A stretch of DNA of 64,000 bases. It comes from Nocardia sp. SYP-A9097 (GTDB lineage Bacteria; Actinomycetota; Actinomycetes; Mycobacteriales; Mycobacteriaceae). The translations under genes and the position numbers were made by a program. The notes beneath the pieces are model-generated. The model saw nothing but the letters and a program-made list of their open reading frames with translations. It was not told where the DNA came from and ran no database searches. Of the stretch, positions 53,829 through 62,714 are shown piece by piece (position 1 is the stretch's first letter; every line of letters begins with the position of its first letter). The DNA lies in NCBI RefSeq assembly GCF_009649815.1, contig NZ_WJIC01000006.1, forward strand, positions 310,001 through 374,000, read 5' to 3'.

Positions 53829-54968
53829 ATGTTCACACTCGACGAGGACGAGAAGGCGATCACCGCGACCGCCCGCTCCTTTGCCGACGAGCTGCTCGCG
53901 CCCAACGCACTGGAATGGGATGAGCGCAAACACTTTCCGATAGATGTGTTGCGCAAGGCCGGGCAGCTCGGCCTGGGCGGTATCTACGTGCGCGAGGACG
54001 TGGGCGGCTCGGCACTGCGGCGACTGGATGCGGTGCGCATCTTCGAGCAGCTCTCCACCGGCTGCCCGGCCATCGCCGCGTACATCTCCATCCACAATAT
54101 GGCCTCGTGGATGATCGACAGTTACGGCGATGAGGCGCAACGCAATCGGTGGCTGCCGGGGCTGACCACCATGGATCTGCTCGCCAGCTACGCACTCACC
54201 GAGCCGAGTGTCGGCTCCGACGCGGCGGCCTTGAGCACCAAGGCCGTTCGCGACGGCGACGACTATCTGCTCACCGGCGTAAAGCAATTCATCTCCGGTG
54301 CGGGCAGCAGTGACGTGTATGTGGTCATGGCGCGCACCAGTGACAATGGGGCACGCGGGATTTCGGCCTTCATCGTGCCCGCCGATACACCCGGACTCTC
54401 GTTCGGCGCGAACGAGCGCAAGATGGGCTGGAACGCGCAACCCACCCGGCAGGTCATTCTCGACCAGGCCCGGGTGCCCGCGGCCAACCTGCTCGGCGCG
54501 GAGGGCAATGGCTTCCGCATCGCCATGAACGGGCTCAATGGCGGGCGGCTCAATATCGCCGCCTGCTCGCTGGGTGGTGCGCAAGCGGCCATGGATCAGA
54601 CCGTGGCGTACCTGGCGCAGCGCAAGGCATTCGGTGCGCGACTGCTGGACAACACCGCACTGCAATTCGAGCTCGCCGATATGCGCACCTCCCTGGAGGC
54701 CGCCCGCACCCTGCTCTGGCGCGCGGCCGCCGCCCTGGACGCCGACGCCGACGACAAGGTCGAACTCTGCGCCATGGCCAAACGGTTCACCACCGACGCC
54801 GGATTCGAGGTGGCCAACAAGGCCCTGCAATTGCACGGTGGCTACGGTTACCTGGCCGAATACGGAATCGAGAAGATCGTCCGCGACCTGCGCGTACATC
54901 AGATTCTGGAAGGCACAAACGAAATCATGCGGGTCGTGGTCGCCCGCTCGGTGGTAGGAGCAGCATGA
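53829..54968 (+). CDS. Isobutyryl-CoA dehydrogenase-like acyl-CoA dehydrogenase
   Basis: A 379-residue FAD enzyme: YALTEPSVGSDAAALSTKA, FISGAGSSDVYVVMARTSD, a middle region RKMGWNAQPTRQVILDQARVPA and the catalytic Glu near 361 in QILEGTNEIMRVVVARSV. By its position after mmsA it should oxidise isobutyryl-CoA to methacrylyl-CoA. M. tuberculosis has the same neighbour pairing (FadE9, from memory). It overlaps the next gene by 4 bases (ATGA). Confidence 0.88.
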   Translation: MFTLDEDEKAITATARSFADELLAPNALEWDERKHFPIDVLRKAGQLGLGGIYVREDVGGSALRRLDAVRIFEQLSTGCPAIAAYISIHNMASWMIDSYGDEAQRNRWLPGLTTMDLLASYALTEPSVGSDAAALSTKAVRDGDDYLLTGVKQFISGAGSSDVYVVMARTSDNGARGISAFIVPADTPGLSFGANERKMGWNAQPTRQVILDQARVPAANLLGAEGNGFRIAMNGLNGGRLNIAACSLGGAQAAMDQTVAYLAQRKAFGARLLDNTALQFELADMRTSLEAARTLLWRAAAALDADADDKVELCAMAKRFTTDAGFEVANKALQLHGGYGYLAEYGIEKIVRDLRVHQILEGTNEIMRVVVARSVVGAA

Positions 54969-56062
54969 GCGAGGCGAACGAACCCGAGGTTCTGATCGAA
55001 CAGCGCGACGGGCTCGGCCTGATCACGCTGAACCGGCCCCGGGCCATCAACGCGTTGAACCACTCCATGGCGCTGTCCATCCTGGACGCACTGCGCGCCT
55101 GGGAGACCGACGATCGGGTGCGCACCGTGCTGCTCACCGGCGCGGGGGAGCGCGGGCTGTGCGCGGGCGGCGATATCGTCGCCATTCACACCGACGCGAA
55201 GAACGCTGTCGCACAAGGTGATTCGCCGTGGACATCGGCCGATTCGCCGAGCGGGCGGTTCTGGCGGGACGAATACATTCTGAACGCCTATATCGGGAAC
55301 TACCCGAAGCCGTATGTGGCCATCATGGACGGCATTGTGATGGGTGGCGGCGTCGGCCTGTCCGGGCACGCCTCGCATCGCATTGTCACCGAGCGCTCCA
55401 AAGTCGGCATGCCCGAAACCGGTATCGGCTTCATTCCGGATGTCGGCGGCACCTATCTGCTCTCGCACGCACCCGGCGAGATCGGCACCCATATCGGGCT
55501 CACCACCGCCCGCATGACCGCCGGTGATGCCATCGCGGCCGGATTCGCCGACGCTTTCGTTCCCGTGGAGCACATTCCGGCGCTCGTCGAAGCCCTGCGC
55601 ACCCTCGATGCGGACGATGCCATCGCCAAATTCGCTCAGCCCGCACCGGTTTCGGAGTTCATCGCACAGCGGGACTGGATCGACTACTGCTACAGCGCGG
55701 ACACCGTCGAGGAGATCGTGCACCGGCTGCAGACCGACGGGCGCGCCGAGGCTGCTCAGGCCGCCGTCGACGTGCTGTCGAAATCGCCTGTGGCGCTGAA
55801 GGTCACGCTGCGGTCGCTGCGCGGCGCGCGCAAGGCCGACAGCCTCGAAGAGGTGCTGAACCAGGAGTACCGGGTCTCGGCCGCCTCGCTGAACACCCAC
55901 GATCTGGTGGAAGGTATCCGCTCCCAGGTCATCGACAAGGACCGCAATCCGCAGTGGCTGCCCGCGACGCTCGCGGATGTCACCGAGGCCGATGTGGACG
56001 CCTACTTCGGCGCCCTCGGCGATCGCGAATTGGGTTTGGCCACACCGAAGGACGAGCTGTGA
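54965..56062 (+). CDS. 3-hydroxyisobutyryl-CoA hydrolase
   Basis: A 365-residue crotonase-fold enzyme. It has GLITLNRPRAINALNHSMALSI, LCAGGDIVAIHTDA, MGGGVGLSGHASHRIVTERSKVGMPETGIGFIPDVGGTYLLSHAPGEIG with the PETGIGFIPDVGGTY signature of HIBCH, and a long C-terminal helical part (LEEVLNQEYRVSAAS). It frees 3-hydroxyisobutyrate from CoA in valine breakdown. It overlaps both neighbours. Confidence 0.92.
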   Translation: MSEANEPEVLIEQRDGLGLITLNRPRAINALNHSMALSILDALRAWETDDRVRTVLLTGAGERGLCAGGDIVAIHTDAKNAVAQGDSPWTSADSPSGRFWRDEYILNAYIGNYPKPYVAIMDGIVMGGGVGLSGHASHRIVTERSKVGMPETGIGFIPDVGGTYLLSHAPGEIGTHIGLTTARMTAGDAIAAGFADAFVPVEHIPALVEALRTLDADDAIAKFAQPAPVSEFIAQRDWIDYCYSADTVEEIVHRLQTDGRAEAAQAAVDVLSKSPVALKVTLRSLRGARKADSLEEVLNQEYRVSAASLNTHDLVEGIRSQVIDKDRNPQWLPATLADVTEADVDAYFGALGDRELGLATPKDEL

Positions 56063-56967
56063 GCACTGAGAACGTTGGTAAGAAGGTCGGATTCCTCGGC
56101 CTGGGTCACATGGGTGGGCCGATGGCCGCCAACCTCGTGAAGGCCGGGTACGAGGTCCTGGCCTTCGATCCCGTGCCCGCCGCACAGGAGCAGGCCCGCC
56201 AGGACGGCGCGACCGTCGTCACGACACCCGTTGCGGCCGTTGCCGAATCGGAGATCGTCATCACCATGCTGCCCAACGGCCGCATTGTGCTCGACCTCTA
56301 CAACGACGTGCTCGCGGCCGCGAAGCCGGGCACGCTGTTCGTCGACTGCTCGACCATCGACGTCGACGATGCCAAGTCGGCCGCGGAACTCGCTGTCGCA
56401 GCGGGACATCGGGCCCTGGACGCACCCGTGTCCGGTGGCGTGGCCGGTGCCGCGGCGGGCACCCTCACCTTCATGGTGGGCGGCGCGGACGCCGACTTCG
56501 CCGCCGCCCTCCCGCTGCTGGAGGTCATGGGCGGCAAGGTCGTACACTGCGGCGGCGCGGGCGTCGGCCAGGCCGCCAAGGTCTGCAACAACATGATCCT
56601 GGGCATCTCCATGATCGGGTTGTCCGAGGCCATCGTGCTCGGCGAGAAGCTCGGCCTGACCAATGAGAAGTTCTTCGACGTGGTGTCGACGGCTTCGGGC
56701 CAGTCCTGGGCGCTCACCTCGTACTGCCCGGTTCCCGGACCGGTGCCGACCAGCCCGGCCAACAATGACTACAAGCCCGGCTTCGCCACCGCGCTCATGA
56801 CCAAGGACCTCGGCCTGGCCGCGAATGCCTTGCAGGCCAATGGGGTCGACGGACAGATCGGTTTGCTCGCCGCGGAGATCTACAACCGCTTCAACCAGGA
56901 CGAAGCGGGCAAGGATTTCTCGGCTATCGTCACCGATATCCGTAAGCGATCTGGAGGAGAACAGTGA
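56059..56967 (+). CDS. mmsB: 3-hydroxyisobutyrate dehydrogenase
   Basis: A 302-residue beta-hydroxyacid dehydrogenase. It has [23 protein letters not shown] (NAD motif), [41 protein letters not shown] (substrate loop) and the catalytic Lys in [14 protein letters not shown]. It oxidises 3-hydroxyisobutyrate to methylmalonate semialdehyde, the MmsA substrate. GTG start at 56059 overlaps the preceding stop. Confidence 0.93.
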   Translation: MSTENVGKKVGFLGLGHMGGPMAANLVKAGYEVLAFDPVPAAQEQARQDGATVVTTPVAAVAESEIVITMLPNGRIVLDLYNDVLAAAKPGTLFVDCSTIDVDDAKSAAELAVAAGHRALDAPVSGGVAGAAAGTLTFMVGGADADFAAALPLLEVMGGKVVHCGGAGVGQAAKVCNNMILGISMIGLSEAIVLGEKLGLTNEKFFDVVSTASGQSWALTSYCPVPGPVPTSPANNDYKPGFATALMTKDLGLAANALQANGVDGQIGLLAAEIYNRFNQDEAGKDFSAIVTDIRKRSGGEQ

Positions 56968-57794
56968 TGACCGCATCGCGCAGCGATTCCGTGGGGGGCG
57001 GCGGCCGGGAGGCGGGTGGGCGTGACTTCGAGACGATTCTGCTGGAGCGTAAGGGGCGCGTCGCCCTCATCACGCTGAACCGGCCGAAGGCCCTCAACGC
57101 GCTGAACTCGCAGGTCCTGGCCGATATATCGGCCGCCCTCGACGAGCTCGAGAACGACAATGAGATCGGCGCGGTCGTACTGACCGGCTCCGAGCGCGCC
57201 TTCGCGGCGGGCGCGGATATCAAGGAAATGTCCGACAAGTCGTACATGGATGTGTTCCTCACCGATCACTTCGCGGGCTGGGACCGACTGGTCGCCTTCC
57301 GCAAGCCGATCATCGCCGCGGTCGCCGGCTACGCCCTCGGCGGCGGCTGCGAACTCGCCATGATGTGCGACATCCTGCTCGCCGCCGACACCGCCAAATT
57401 CGGCCAGCCCGAAATCAAGCTCGGCGTCATCCCCGGCATGGGCGGCTCGCAGCGCCTCACCCGCGCCGTCGGCAAGGCCAAGGCCATGGACCTCATCCTC
57501 ACCGGCCGCAATATGGACGCCGTGGAGGCCGAGCGCGCGGGCCTGGTCTCGCGCATCGTCCCCGCCGCCGACCTGGTCGCCACCGCCCTCGAGGTAGCCG
57601 AAACCATTGCGTCCATGTCCCTTCCGTCGGTCATGATCGCCAAGGAAGCGGTCGACCGCGCCTTCGAAACCACCCTCACCGAGGGCCTGCGCTTCGAACG
57701 CCGCGTCTTCCACTCCCTCTTCGCCACCGAGGATCAGAAGGAAGGCATGGCGGCTTTCGTCGAAAAGCGCCCCGCCAACTTCAGCAACCGGTAA
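56964..57794 (+). CDS. Enoyl-CoA hydratase (crotonase)
   Basis: A 276-residue crotonase: [36 protein letters not shown], then [54 protein letters not shown] with the catalytic Glu pair. In this operon it should hydrate methacrylyl-CoA to 3-hydroxyisobutyryl-CoA, completing the set. The first 20 residues ([17 protein letters not shown]) are a disordered extension. GTG start overlaps mmsB by 4 bases. Confidence 0.9.
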   Translation: MMTASRSDSVGGGGREAGGRDFETILLERKGRVALITLNRPKALNALNSQVLADISAALDELENDNEIGAVVLTGSERAFAAGADIKEMSDKSYMDVFLTDHFAGWDRLVAFRKPIIAAVAGYALGGGCELAMMCDILLAADTAKFGQPEIKLGVIPGMGGSQRLTRAVGKAKAMDLILTGRNMDAVEAERAGLVSRIVPAADLVATALEVAETIASMSLPSVMIAKEAVDRAFETTLTEGLRFERRVFHSLFATEDQKEGMAAFVEKRPANFSNR

Positions 57795-57811
57795 CCGAAA
57801 CACGCTCCAGG

Positions 57812-57846
57812 AAAAGGGGTTTGGGGGCTTCCCCCAAACCCCTTTT
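57812..57846. terminator. Strong terminator after the valine operon
   Basis: AAAAGGGGTTTGGGGG and CCCCCAAACCCCTTTT form a perfect 16-bp stem with a three-base loop. Followed by a short T-rich stretch; symmetric, so it can also serve the converging Hsp70-like gene. Confidence 0.92.
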
Positions 57847-57884
57847 CTTGCTGTGCGCGCAAAGGCTGTGGCGCCGTACTTCAT

Positions 57885-58922
57885 TCAGTGTTTGGGCGGG
57901 CCGACCACTTCGACGGTCGGCGGTTTTCCGTCGGTGTGCTCGCCCTCGTGATTCATGGCGAGCGCGCCCGCGATCGTGCCGCCGAGGGTGGCGGTGACCG
58001 CTATCGCGGCGACCAGTTTGCGGCGGGAGGGGGTGTCTTCGCCGCGGAATGCGGGGACGGGGTTGAAGCGGACGCTGCGGACCCGGCGGGCCGAGGGGCG
58101 TTCGGCGGCGAGCAGGACCGCGCCCCGGGTGGAGACGAATTCTGGTTCGGGGTCATAGATCTGGGGGAGGTCGAGCTGCTGTTCCAGTTCGTCGCGGATG
58201 CTCTTGTTGCGGGTGCAGCCGCCCAGTAATGCCATCGCGGTGGGGTGTACGCCGGTCTCGTCGATCATCTGCCGGACGAACGAGGCCGAATGGTGAATAC
58301 CGGCGGCGACCAGATCGGCGAAGTCGCTGCGGGTGATGACGGCGCGGTGACCGTTGATCGGATCACAGACGGTGATCACGCGATCGGTGGCCAGGGCCTC
58401 CTTGTAGCGGCGACTGGTGGCCAGATCGACGGTCACGCCGCCGCGCACCAGCAACCAGCGAAGTAGGGCGTCATGGCCGTCACCGCCCAGGACAGTACTG
58501 CGTTTACTGGCCAGGATCGCATCGGTGCGGCAATCGATCTGCGTCAGCGTCAAACCCGAAGCGCCCAGGTCATATAGGAGAATCGAGCCCTCGGAGGGCA
58601 GCTTGCCGGTGAATCGCAGATAGCGGAGCTGGGCGACCGGCTCGTCGATCAGGGTCAGGCGATTGCGGCCCGCCGTCCCGCGAATGGCATCCGCGTGCGC
58701 CGAACAGCGGCAGGTCACGGCGATACCGGTAATGAATTCATCACGCTGCTCAGCGGATCCGCGCATGAGCCGAATGGCTTCGAAAACCCCCTCCTCGATC
58801 CCGCCACCGGTGCGGCGCGGCACCCGGCAACGGTCGATCGGAGGTAGATGCGGCTGGTCGGAATGGGTGAGCATGGCACGCGCACCAGCCACGCCAGCTG
58901 ACACTCCGAGGACCAGCACCAT
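57885..58922 (-). CDS. Hsp70-like actin-fold ATPase with C-terminal membrane anchor
   Basis: A 345-residue protein: the N-terminal LVLGVSAGVAGARAML resembles the phosphate-1 loop, ILLYDLGASGLTLTQID the phosphate-2 loop, and ALLGGCTRNKSIRDELEQQL the adenosine motif of Hsp70/actin-fold ATPases. The C-terminal part has one membrane helix, LVAAIAVTATLGGTIAGALAM, and a short tail outside. It lacks a peptide-binding domain, so it is not a classical chaperone. Partner unknown. ATG at 58922 is where homology begins. Confidence 0.7.
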   Translation of the reverse strand: MVLVLGVSAGVAGARAMLTHSDQPHLPPIDRCRVPRRTGGGIEEGVFEAIRLMRGSAEQRDEFITGIAVTCRCSAHADAIRGTAGRNRLTLIDEPVAQLRYLRFTGKLPSEGSILLYDLGASGLTLTQIDCRTDAILASKRSTVLGGDGHDALLRWLLVRGGVTVDLATSRRYKEALATDRVITVCDPINGHRAVITRSDFADLVAAGIHHSASFVRQMIDETGVHPTAMALLGGCTRNKSIRDELEQQLDLPQIYDPEPEFVSTRGAVLLAAERPSARRVRSVRFNPVPAFRGEDTPSRRKLVAAIAVTATLGGTIAGALAMNHEGEHTDGKPPTVEVVGPPKH

Positions 58923-58998
58923 GGCCTCAATGGTGAACCTTTTGCCGTCCGATGCCAAGGCTATGACGCAGGAAATTGGCTGACCGGATGCTGGATGG

Positions 58999-59541
58999 TT
59001 ACTGCGGGGCCCAGCGGGTCGGCGAGTCGCCACTGCCGAAGTCGCCTGCGGTCTGCCGGAATTCCGCCAGCAATTGCAGCAGCAGCTGTAAACGCTCCGG
59101 CTCCAGACCGGCATTCGCGAACACCTGACCGTTCAACTGGGTCGTCGCCCTGGCGACCAATTCCCTTCCAGCATCGGTGATTTCGATGAGCGTCGCGCGC
59201 CGGTCACTCGGATGTGGCACCCGCTTCACCAACCCCGCCGCTTCCAGCCGATCCACCGTATTGGTGACACTCGTCGGATGCACCTGCAGACGCGCACTGG
59301 CCACCGCCATCGGCAGCGCGCCGGTTTTGCTGAAGCTCAACAACATCAGTAGCTCGTAGCGGGAAAACGTCAGTCCCGAGGGCTTGAGCGCCTCATCCAC
59401 CCGCGCCATCACGATTTGCTGAGCCCGCACCAGCGAGGTCACCGCCGCCATCCCATCGGCCACCTCACCCCAGCCGTGCTCGGTCCACTGGCGATGCGCC
59501 TCCTCGATGGGATCCAGGGGCAGAGGACGTGGCCGGGACAT
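58999..59541 (-). CDS. MarR-family regulator
   Basis: A 180-residue regulator from MSRPRPLPLDPIEEAHRQW. The winged helix is LTFSRYELLMLLSFSKTGALPMAVASARLQVHPTSVTNTVDRLEAAGLVKRVPHPSDRRATLIEITDAG. Divergent from the DUF3105 gene (90 bases between). It lies on the same strand as the Hsp70-like gene. The ATG at 59541 was chosen over one 14 codons upstream, as the latter has no ribosome site. Confidence 0.85.
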   Translation of the reverse strand: MSRPRPLPLDPIEEAHRQWTEHGWGEVADGMAAVTSLVRAQQIVMARVDEALKPSGLTFSRYELLMLLSFSKTGALPMAVASARLQVHPTSVTNTVDRLEAAGLVKRVPHPSDRRATLIEITDAGRELVARATTQLNGQVFANAGLEPERLQLLLQLLAEFRQTAGDFGSGDSPTRWAPQ

Positions 59542-59631
59542 GCCCACGATCATCGCATGCGAAGCACCCGTATTCCGCCGCACCGAGCCCCATTTCGGTG
59601 TCGTAGTCTTTGCGCTACAAGGAGGCAGTAC

Positions 59632-60465
59632 GTGACCAACCCGCTCGGCCCGAAGTTCGACCCGACACCATCCACACCTCGGGGCCCGTACAGTGTGCCG
59701 TTCCCAGAGTTCGCTCCGCGCAAGCGCAATCGGCAGCCGATGCTGCTCGGAGTCGTCATCGCCATTATCGCCGCGGGTGTCGCGGGCCTGCTGCTATGGC
59801 CGCAGAACGCGGGTGGCGACTCCACCGCCACCGACGAATTCGCACCCACCGCCGCCGACCACGACCCCTCCACCCGCATCAACGGCGTGGTCCGCAAGGA
59901 CTACCCGGCGGGCGTACACGTCGCGGGCAACCAGCGTGTCGCCTACACCCAGACCCCGCCCTTCGGTGGCGCACACGACGGATCCTGGCTGCCCTGCACC
60001 GGTGTGAACTTCACCGTCGCGATCCGCAATGAGAATGCCGTGCACGCGCTCGAACACGGCGCGGTCTGGATCGCCTACAACCCGGCCACCCTCGACGCGG
60101 ACGGCCGGGCTGTGCTCGAGGGGCAGGTGATCGCCAAGCCCTACATGCTCATGTCGCCGTATCCGGGGCTGGACACTCCGATCTCGCTGCAATCCTGGGG
60201 CCACCAGTTGAAGCTCAGCGATGCCCGCGATCCGCGTGTCGCACAGTTCATCAGCGCGCTGCGGCTGAACCAGTACACCTACCCGGAGCCGGGCGCGAGC
60301 TGCTCCAACCCGATGATCGACAGCAACAACCCGCCGCTGTTCGATCCCAACCCGCCGGGACCGGACGCCTACTCCGAAGCCGGGGTCGCCCCGCCGCCGC
60401 CCCCGCCCGCCCCGGAACCCGCGCCCGAGCCGCCGCCCGGCCCGGAGCCCGCACCCGAACCCTGA
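59632..60465 (+). CDS. DUF3105-family membrane-anchored protein
   Basis: A 277-residue protein: a 35-residue cytoplasmic lead, one membrane helix (MLLGVVIAIIAAGVAGLLLW), then an exported domain with HVAGNQRVAYTQTPPFGGAHDGSWLPCTGVNF and HALEHGAVWIAYNP, the DUF3105 core with conserved His and Cys that might bind a metal. The C-terminus is a long Pro/Glu/Ala tail. GGAGG lies 7 bases before the GTG at 59632. Function unknown. Confidence 0.8.
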   Translation: MTNPLGPKFDPTPSTPRGPYSVPFPEFAPRKRNRQPMLLGVVIAIIAAGVAGLLLWPQNAGGDSTATDEFAPTAADHDPSTRINGVVRKDYPAGVHVAGNQRVAYTQTPPFGGAHDGSWLPCTGVNFTVAIRNENAVHALEHGAVWIAYNPATLDADGRAVLEGQVIAKPYMLMSPYPGLDTPISLQSWGHQLKLSDARDPRVAQFISALRLNQYTYPEPGASCSNPMIDSNNPPLFDPNPPGPDAYSEAGVAPPPPPPAPEPAPEPPPGPEPAPEP

Positions 60466-60528
60466 TTGAAATCAGCGTGATTCGAACCCTGGTCCCGAAT
60501 CGTCCTGCCCGCCATTATTGATTTCGAT

Positions 60529-60602
60529 GCGGGTGTGACCGAGTGGCCAGGTAGCGGTCTGCAAAGCCGTATACGCGGGTTCGACTCCCGCCGCTCGCTC
60601 CA
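60529..60602 (+). tRNA. tRNA-Cys (GCA)
   Basis: 74 nt including an encoded CCA. The acceptor GCGGGTG pairs with CGCTCGC, including two GU pairs. The D arm is ACC/GGT, the anticodon loop CTGCAAA with anticodon GCA, and the T arm GCGGG-TTCGACT-CCCGC. It stands alone and is followed by a strong hairpin. Confidence 0.93.
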
Positions 60603-60608
60603 AATGTG

Positions 60609-60638
60609 CAGGCCCCCATGATAATTCATGGGGGCCTG
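60609..60638. terminator. Terminator after tRNA-Cys
   Basis: CAGGCCCCCATGA and TCATGGGGGCCTG form a perfect 13-bp stem with a four-base loop. It lies between the tRNA and the converging metallophosphatase gene and may serve both. Confidence 0.88.
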
Positions 60639-60642
60639 TGCC

Positions 60643-62049
60643 TTACTGTGCGCGGGCCAGCCCCGAGAAATCGCGTAGCACAGTGTGATTGCGGTCGGCG
60701 GTTGCACCCAGGGTGTATTCGGGGAGCAGCCCGAAGTATTCGCCGCGGGACCGGGCGCTCCAGCGGCGGGCGTTCGCGGTGCGAGTCTTGTGGAAATTGA
60801 CGGTGTAGCCGCCCTCGTAGATTCGCAGCAGGGAGTAGCCGCCGGGGTATTCCTTGGCCGCGGCCACCTCCAGGAACTCGACCGGTATGGCGAGATCCGG
60901 TCGGGTGCGGCGGTTTCGGTGGGTATGTCCGGAGTGATGCAGGAAAACACCCGGTGCCGATCGGTAAAGGGCTTGCAGTTCGGCCGAATTCGCGGCATTG
61001 AGGATGAAACCCGGTCCCGCGAGATTGGACCAGCCGGATTCGGTGGTAACCGGATGGTGGCTGAAGACCAGGGTGGGGCGATCCGGGTCGGCCAGCAGCA
61101 CTTCGCGCAGGCGATCGAATTGCGCGTGGTCGATGGTGCCGCCGGCGCTGTCGAGCTCGGTGGTGTCCAGGGCCAGCAGGCGTAATTCGCCCACCTCGAA
61201 TTCACCCAATCGCTGTCGCGGGGTGAAGGATTCGCCCCAGCAGTCGAAGTGGTCCAGATATGCCTCGCAGCTCGCGTAGTCGCTGCCGAGATGTGGGCGA
61301 TCGTGATTTCCCCTGCACGCGAACCAATCTCGGTCCGCCGTACCCCAGGAAGCCAGGTGCTGATGCACGCCTGCGACCTGGTCGGGTGTGGCCTCGGCGG
61401 TGAGATCTCCGGCGATCAGCAGATGGTCGGCCGCACGATCCGGGCAATGCAGATCATCCAGGATCGCGGCCAGCATGACCTCGGGATACGGTGCGAGACC
61501 GGGCTCTTGGCGCACGCCCGGCGGCAGGCCGGCCGTGATGAGCCCGCTGATCTCCTCGCCGTAGTGCACATCATTGGCGAGTGCGATGGTCCGCAGTAAA
61601 CGGCCTGGCGGTGGCACCGCGGTGGTGAACTCGCCGGTCGCCTCCGGCGTATTCGGTAGTCGGGTAGCCACATTCAACGCCGGTGTGGCCGGAACGCCGA
61701 ACGACCGCGCCTCGAATCGATAGCGCCGTCCGGGTTCCAGGCCGGTGACGTCGGCATAGTGGAAGGCCGTCGGCTCGGCGTCGGCGAACACCTGTCGTAG
61801 CGCACCGTCGACCGGACCCAGCCACACCTCGGTGTCGGTCTCGACCGGCACCGGATCGCCATTCTCGTTCGGCCCCAACGTGGTCCAGGTGAGCACCGCC
61901 GACTGCTCGGTGATCGTGACAACCTCCAGATCCGTCGCCACCACCGAACCTACCTGGGCGCGCACCGAAACCGGCCGTGCCAGCGGTAACAGCGCCGCCG
62001 CCGCGAACGCGCCGAGTACGCGCCGCCGATTCGGCCCGCAGCAACTCAT
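60643..62049 (-). CDS. Exported metallophosphatase with fibronectin-like domain
   Basis: A 468-residue protein. The N-terminal signal CCGPNRRRVLGAFAAAALLPLARP is Tat-like. Residues about 35-140 form a purple-acid-phosphatase-like fibronectin domain (VTITEQSAVLTWTTLGPNE). The calcineurin fold follows with metal motifs NDVHYG, LIAGDLTAE, CRGNHDRPHL, FSHHPV and GHTHRNR. It should hydrolyse phosphoesters outside the cell. It converges on tRNA-Cys. The ATG at 62049 begins at the signal; upstream codons overlap the next gene. Confidence 0.87.
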   Translation of the reverse strand: MSCCGPNRRRVLGAFAAAALLPLARPVSVRAQVGSVVATDLEVVTITEQSAVLTWTTLGPNENGDPVPVETDTEVWLGPVDGALRQVFADAEPTAFHYADVTGLEPGRRYRFEARSFGVPATPALNVATRLPNTPEATGEFTTAVPPPGRLLRTIALANDVHYGEEISGLITAGLPPGVRQEPGLAPYPEVMLAAILDDLHCPDRAADHLLIAGDLTAEATPDQVAGVHQHLASWGTADRDWFACRGNHDRPHLGSDYASCEAYLDHFDCWGESFTPRQRLGEFEVGELRLLALDTTELDSAGGTIDHAQFDRLREVLLADPDRPTLVFSHHPVTTESGWSNLAGPGFILNAANSAELQALYRSAPGVFLHHSGHTHRNRRTRPDLAIPVEFLEVAAAKEYPGGYSLLRIYEGGYTVNFHKTRTANARRWSARSRGEYFGLLPEYTLGATADRNHTVLRDFSGLARAQ

Positions 62050-62056
62050 GACCGGA

Positions 62057-62563
62057 TCACCTGCCGTCGGTCGAACACACCTTCCATGCGCCCTCTTCCT
62101 TGCGGAGATGCTCGGTGGCCGTGGTGGTCTTGTCATCGGATCCCGGAACGGAAAGCGCGCCTACCATTTTGGCGGTGGCGCGGTCGCCGGTGACGGTGAT
62201 CTGGTCGACGCCGACTATGCGGATTTCCATCCTGCCCTGTTCGGCCGCGGCCTTCTGGGAGGCCGGGAGCGCGTCGTACTCCGCGCGGTCCGCGGTGCAC
62301 GCCTTGGTGACCGCGACCGCCGGACCCTTGCTCGACAGGGTGCCGTAGAAGTCGTGAATGGCGGAGTCGATGCGCTGACTGTCGCTGGGAGAATCCTTGC
62401 CGGAGAGCGAGACCGCCGTCGCTATACCGCCACCTACTACGACGACCGCTGCCACGGCCAGCCCGACGAGTAGTGGTTTGCGACCTCCCCCACGAGATTT
62501 GCCAAAAGCTTGCTGGTCGTCCGTTGCGGCGCTGTACGGTTCTCCGCCGGGCGGCAGGGTCAT
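62057..62563 (-). CDS. Membrane-anchored NTF2-like protein of unknown function
   Basis: A 168-residue protein with a 30-residue Pro/Ser/Gly lead, one membrane helix (PLLVGLAVAAVVVVGGGIATAV) and an exported domain: IDSAIHDFYGTLSSKGPAVAVTKACTADRAEYDALPAS ... ITVTGDRATAKMVGALSV ... EEGAWKVCS. The latter resembles DUF4878/NTF2-like lipoproteins; two Cys may pair. Lies 7 bases upstream of the metallophosphatase, so probably one operon. Function unknown. Confidence 0.75.
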   Translation of the reverse strand: MTLPPGGEPYSAATDDQQAFGKSRGGGRKPLLVGLAVAAVVVVGGGIATAVSLSGKDSPSDSQRIDSAIHDFYGTLSSKGPAVAVTKACTADRAEYDALPASQKAAAEQGRMEIRIVGVDQITVTGDRATAKMVGALSVPGSDDKTTTATEHLRKEEGAWKVCSTDGR

Positions 62564-62663
62564 CGAGTTCCTTCGATCGGTCCACCACTGAATGTCCGCA
62601 GACTACGGCAAAACGGTTGCAATTCGGTGGGGTGCCGGACCTGTCCGGCCGGTGAGGCGGTAG

Positions 62664-62682
62664 GTTGGTTAGCCAAACCTCA
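62664..62682. promoter_or_regulatory. Probable IdeR/DtxR iron box
   Basis: GTTGGTTAGCCAAACCTCA matches the IdeR consensus TTAGGTTAGSCTWACCTWA at about 14-15 of 19 positions. It lies 33 bases before the iron-transporter substrate-binding gene, where iron-bound IdeR would repress. Confidence 0.72.
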
Positions 62683-62714
62683 GGAATGGGGATTGGCATG
62701 TCGAAAGGACGGTC

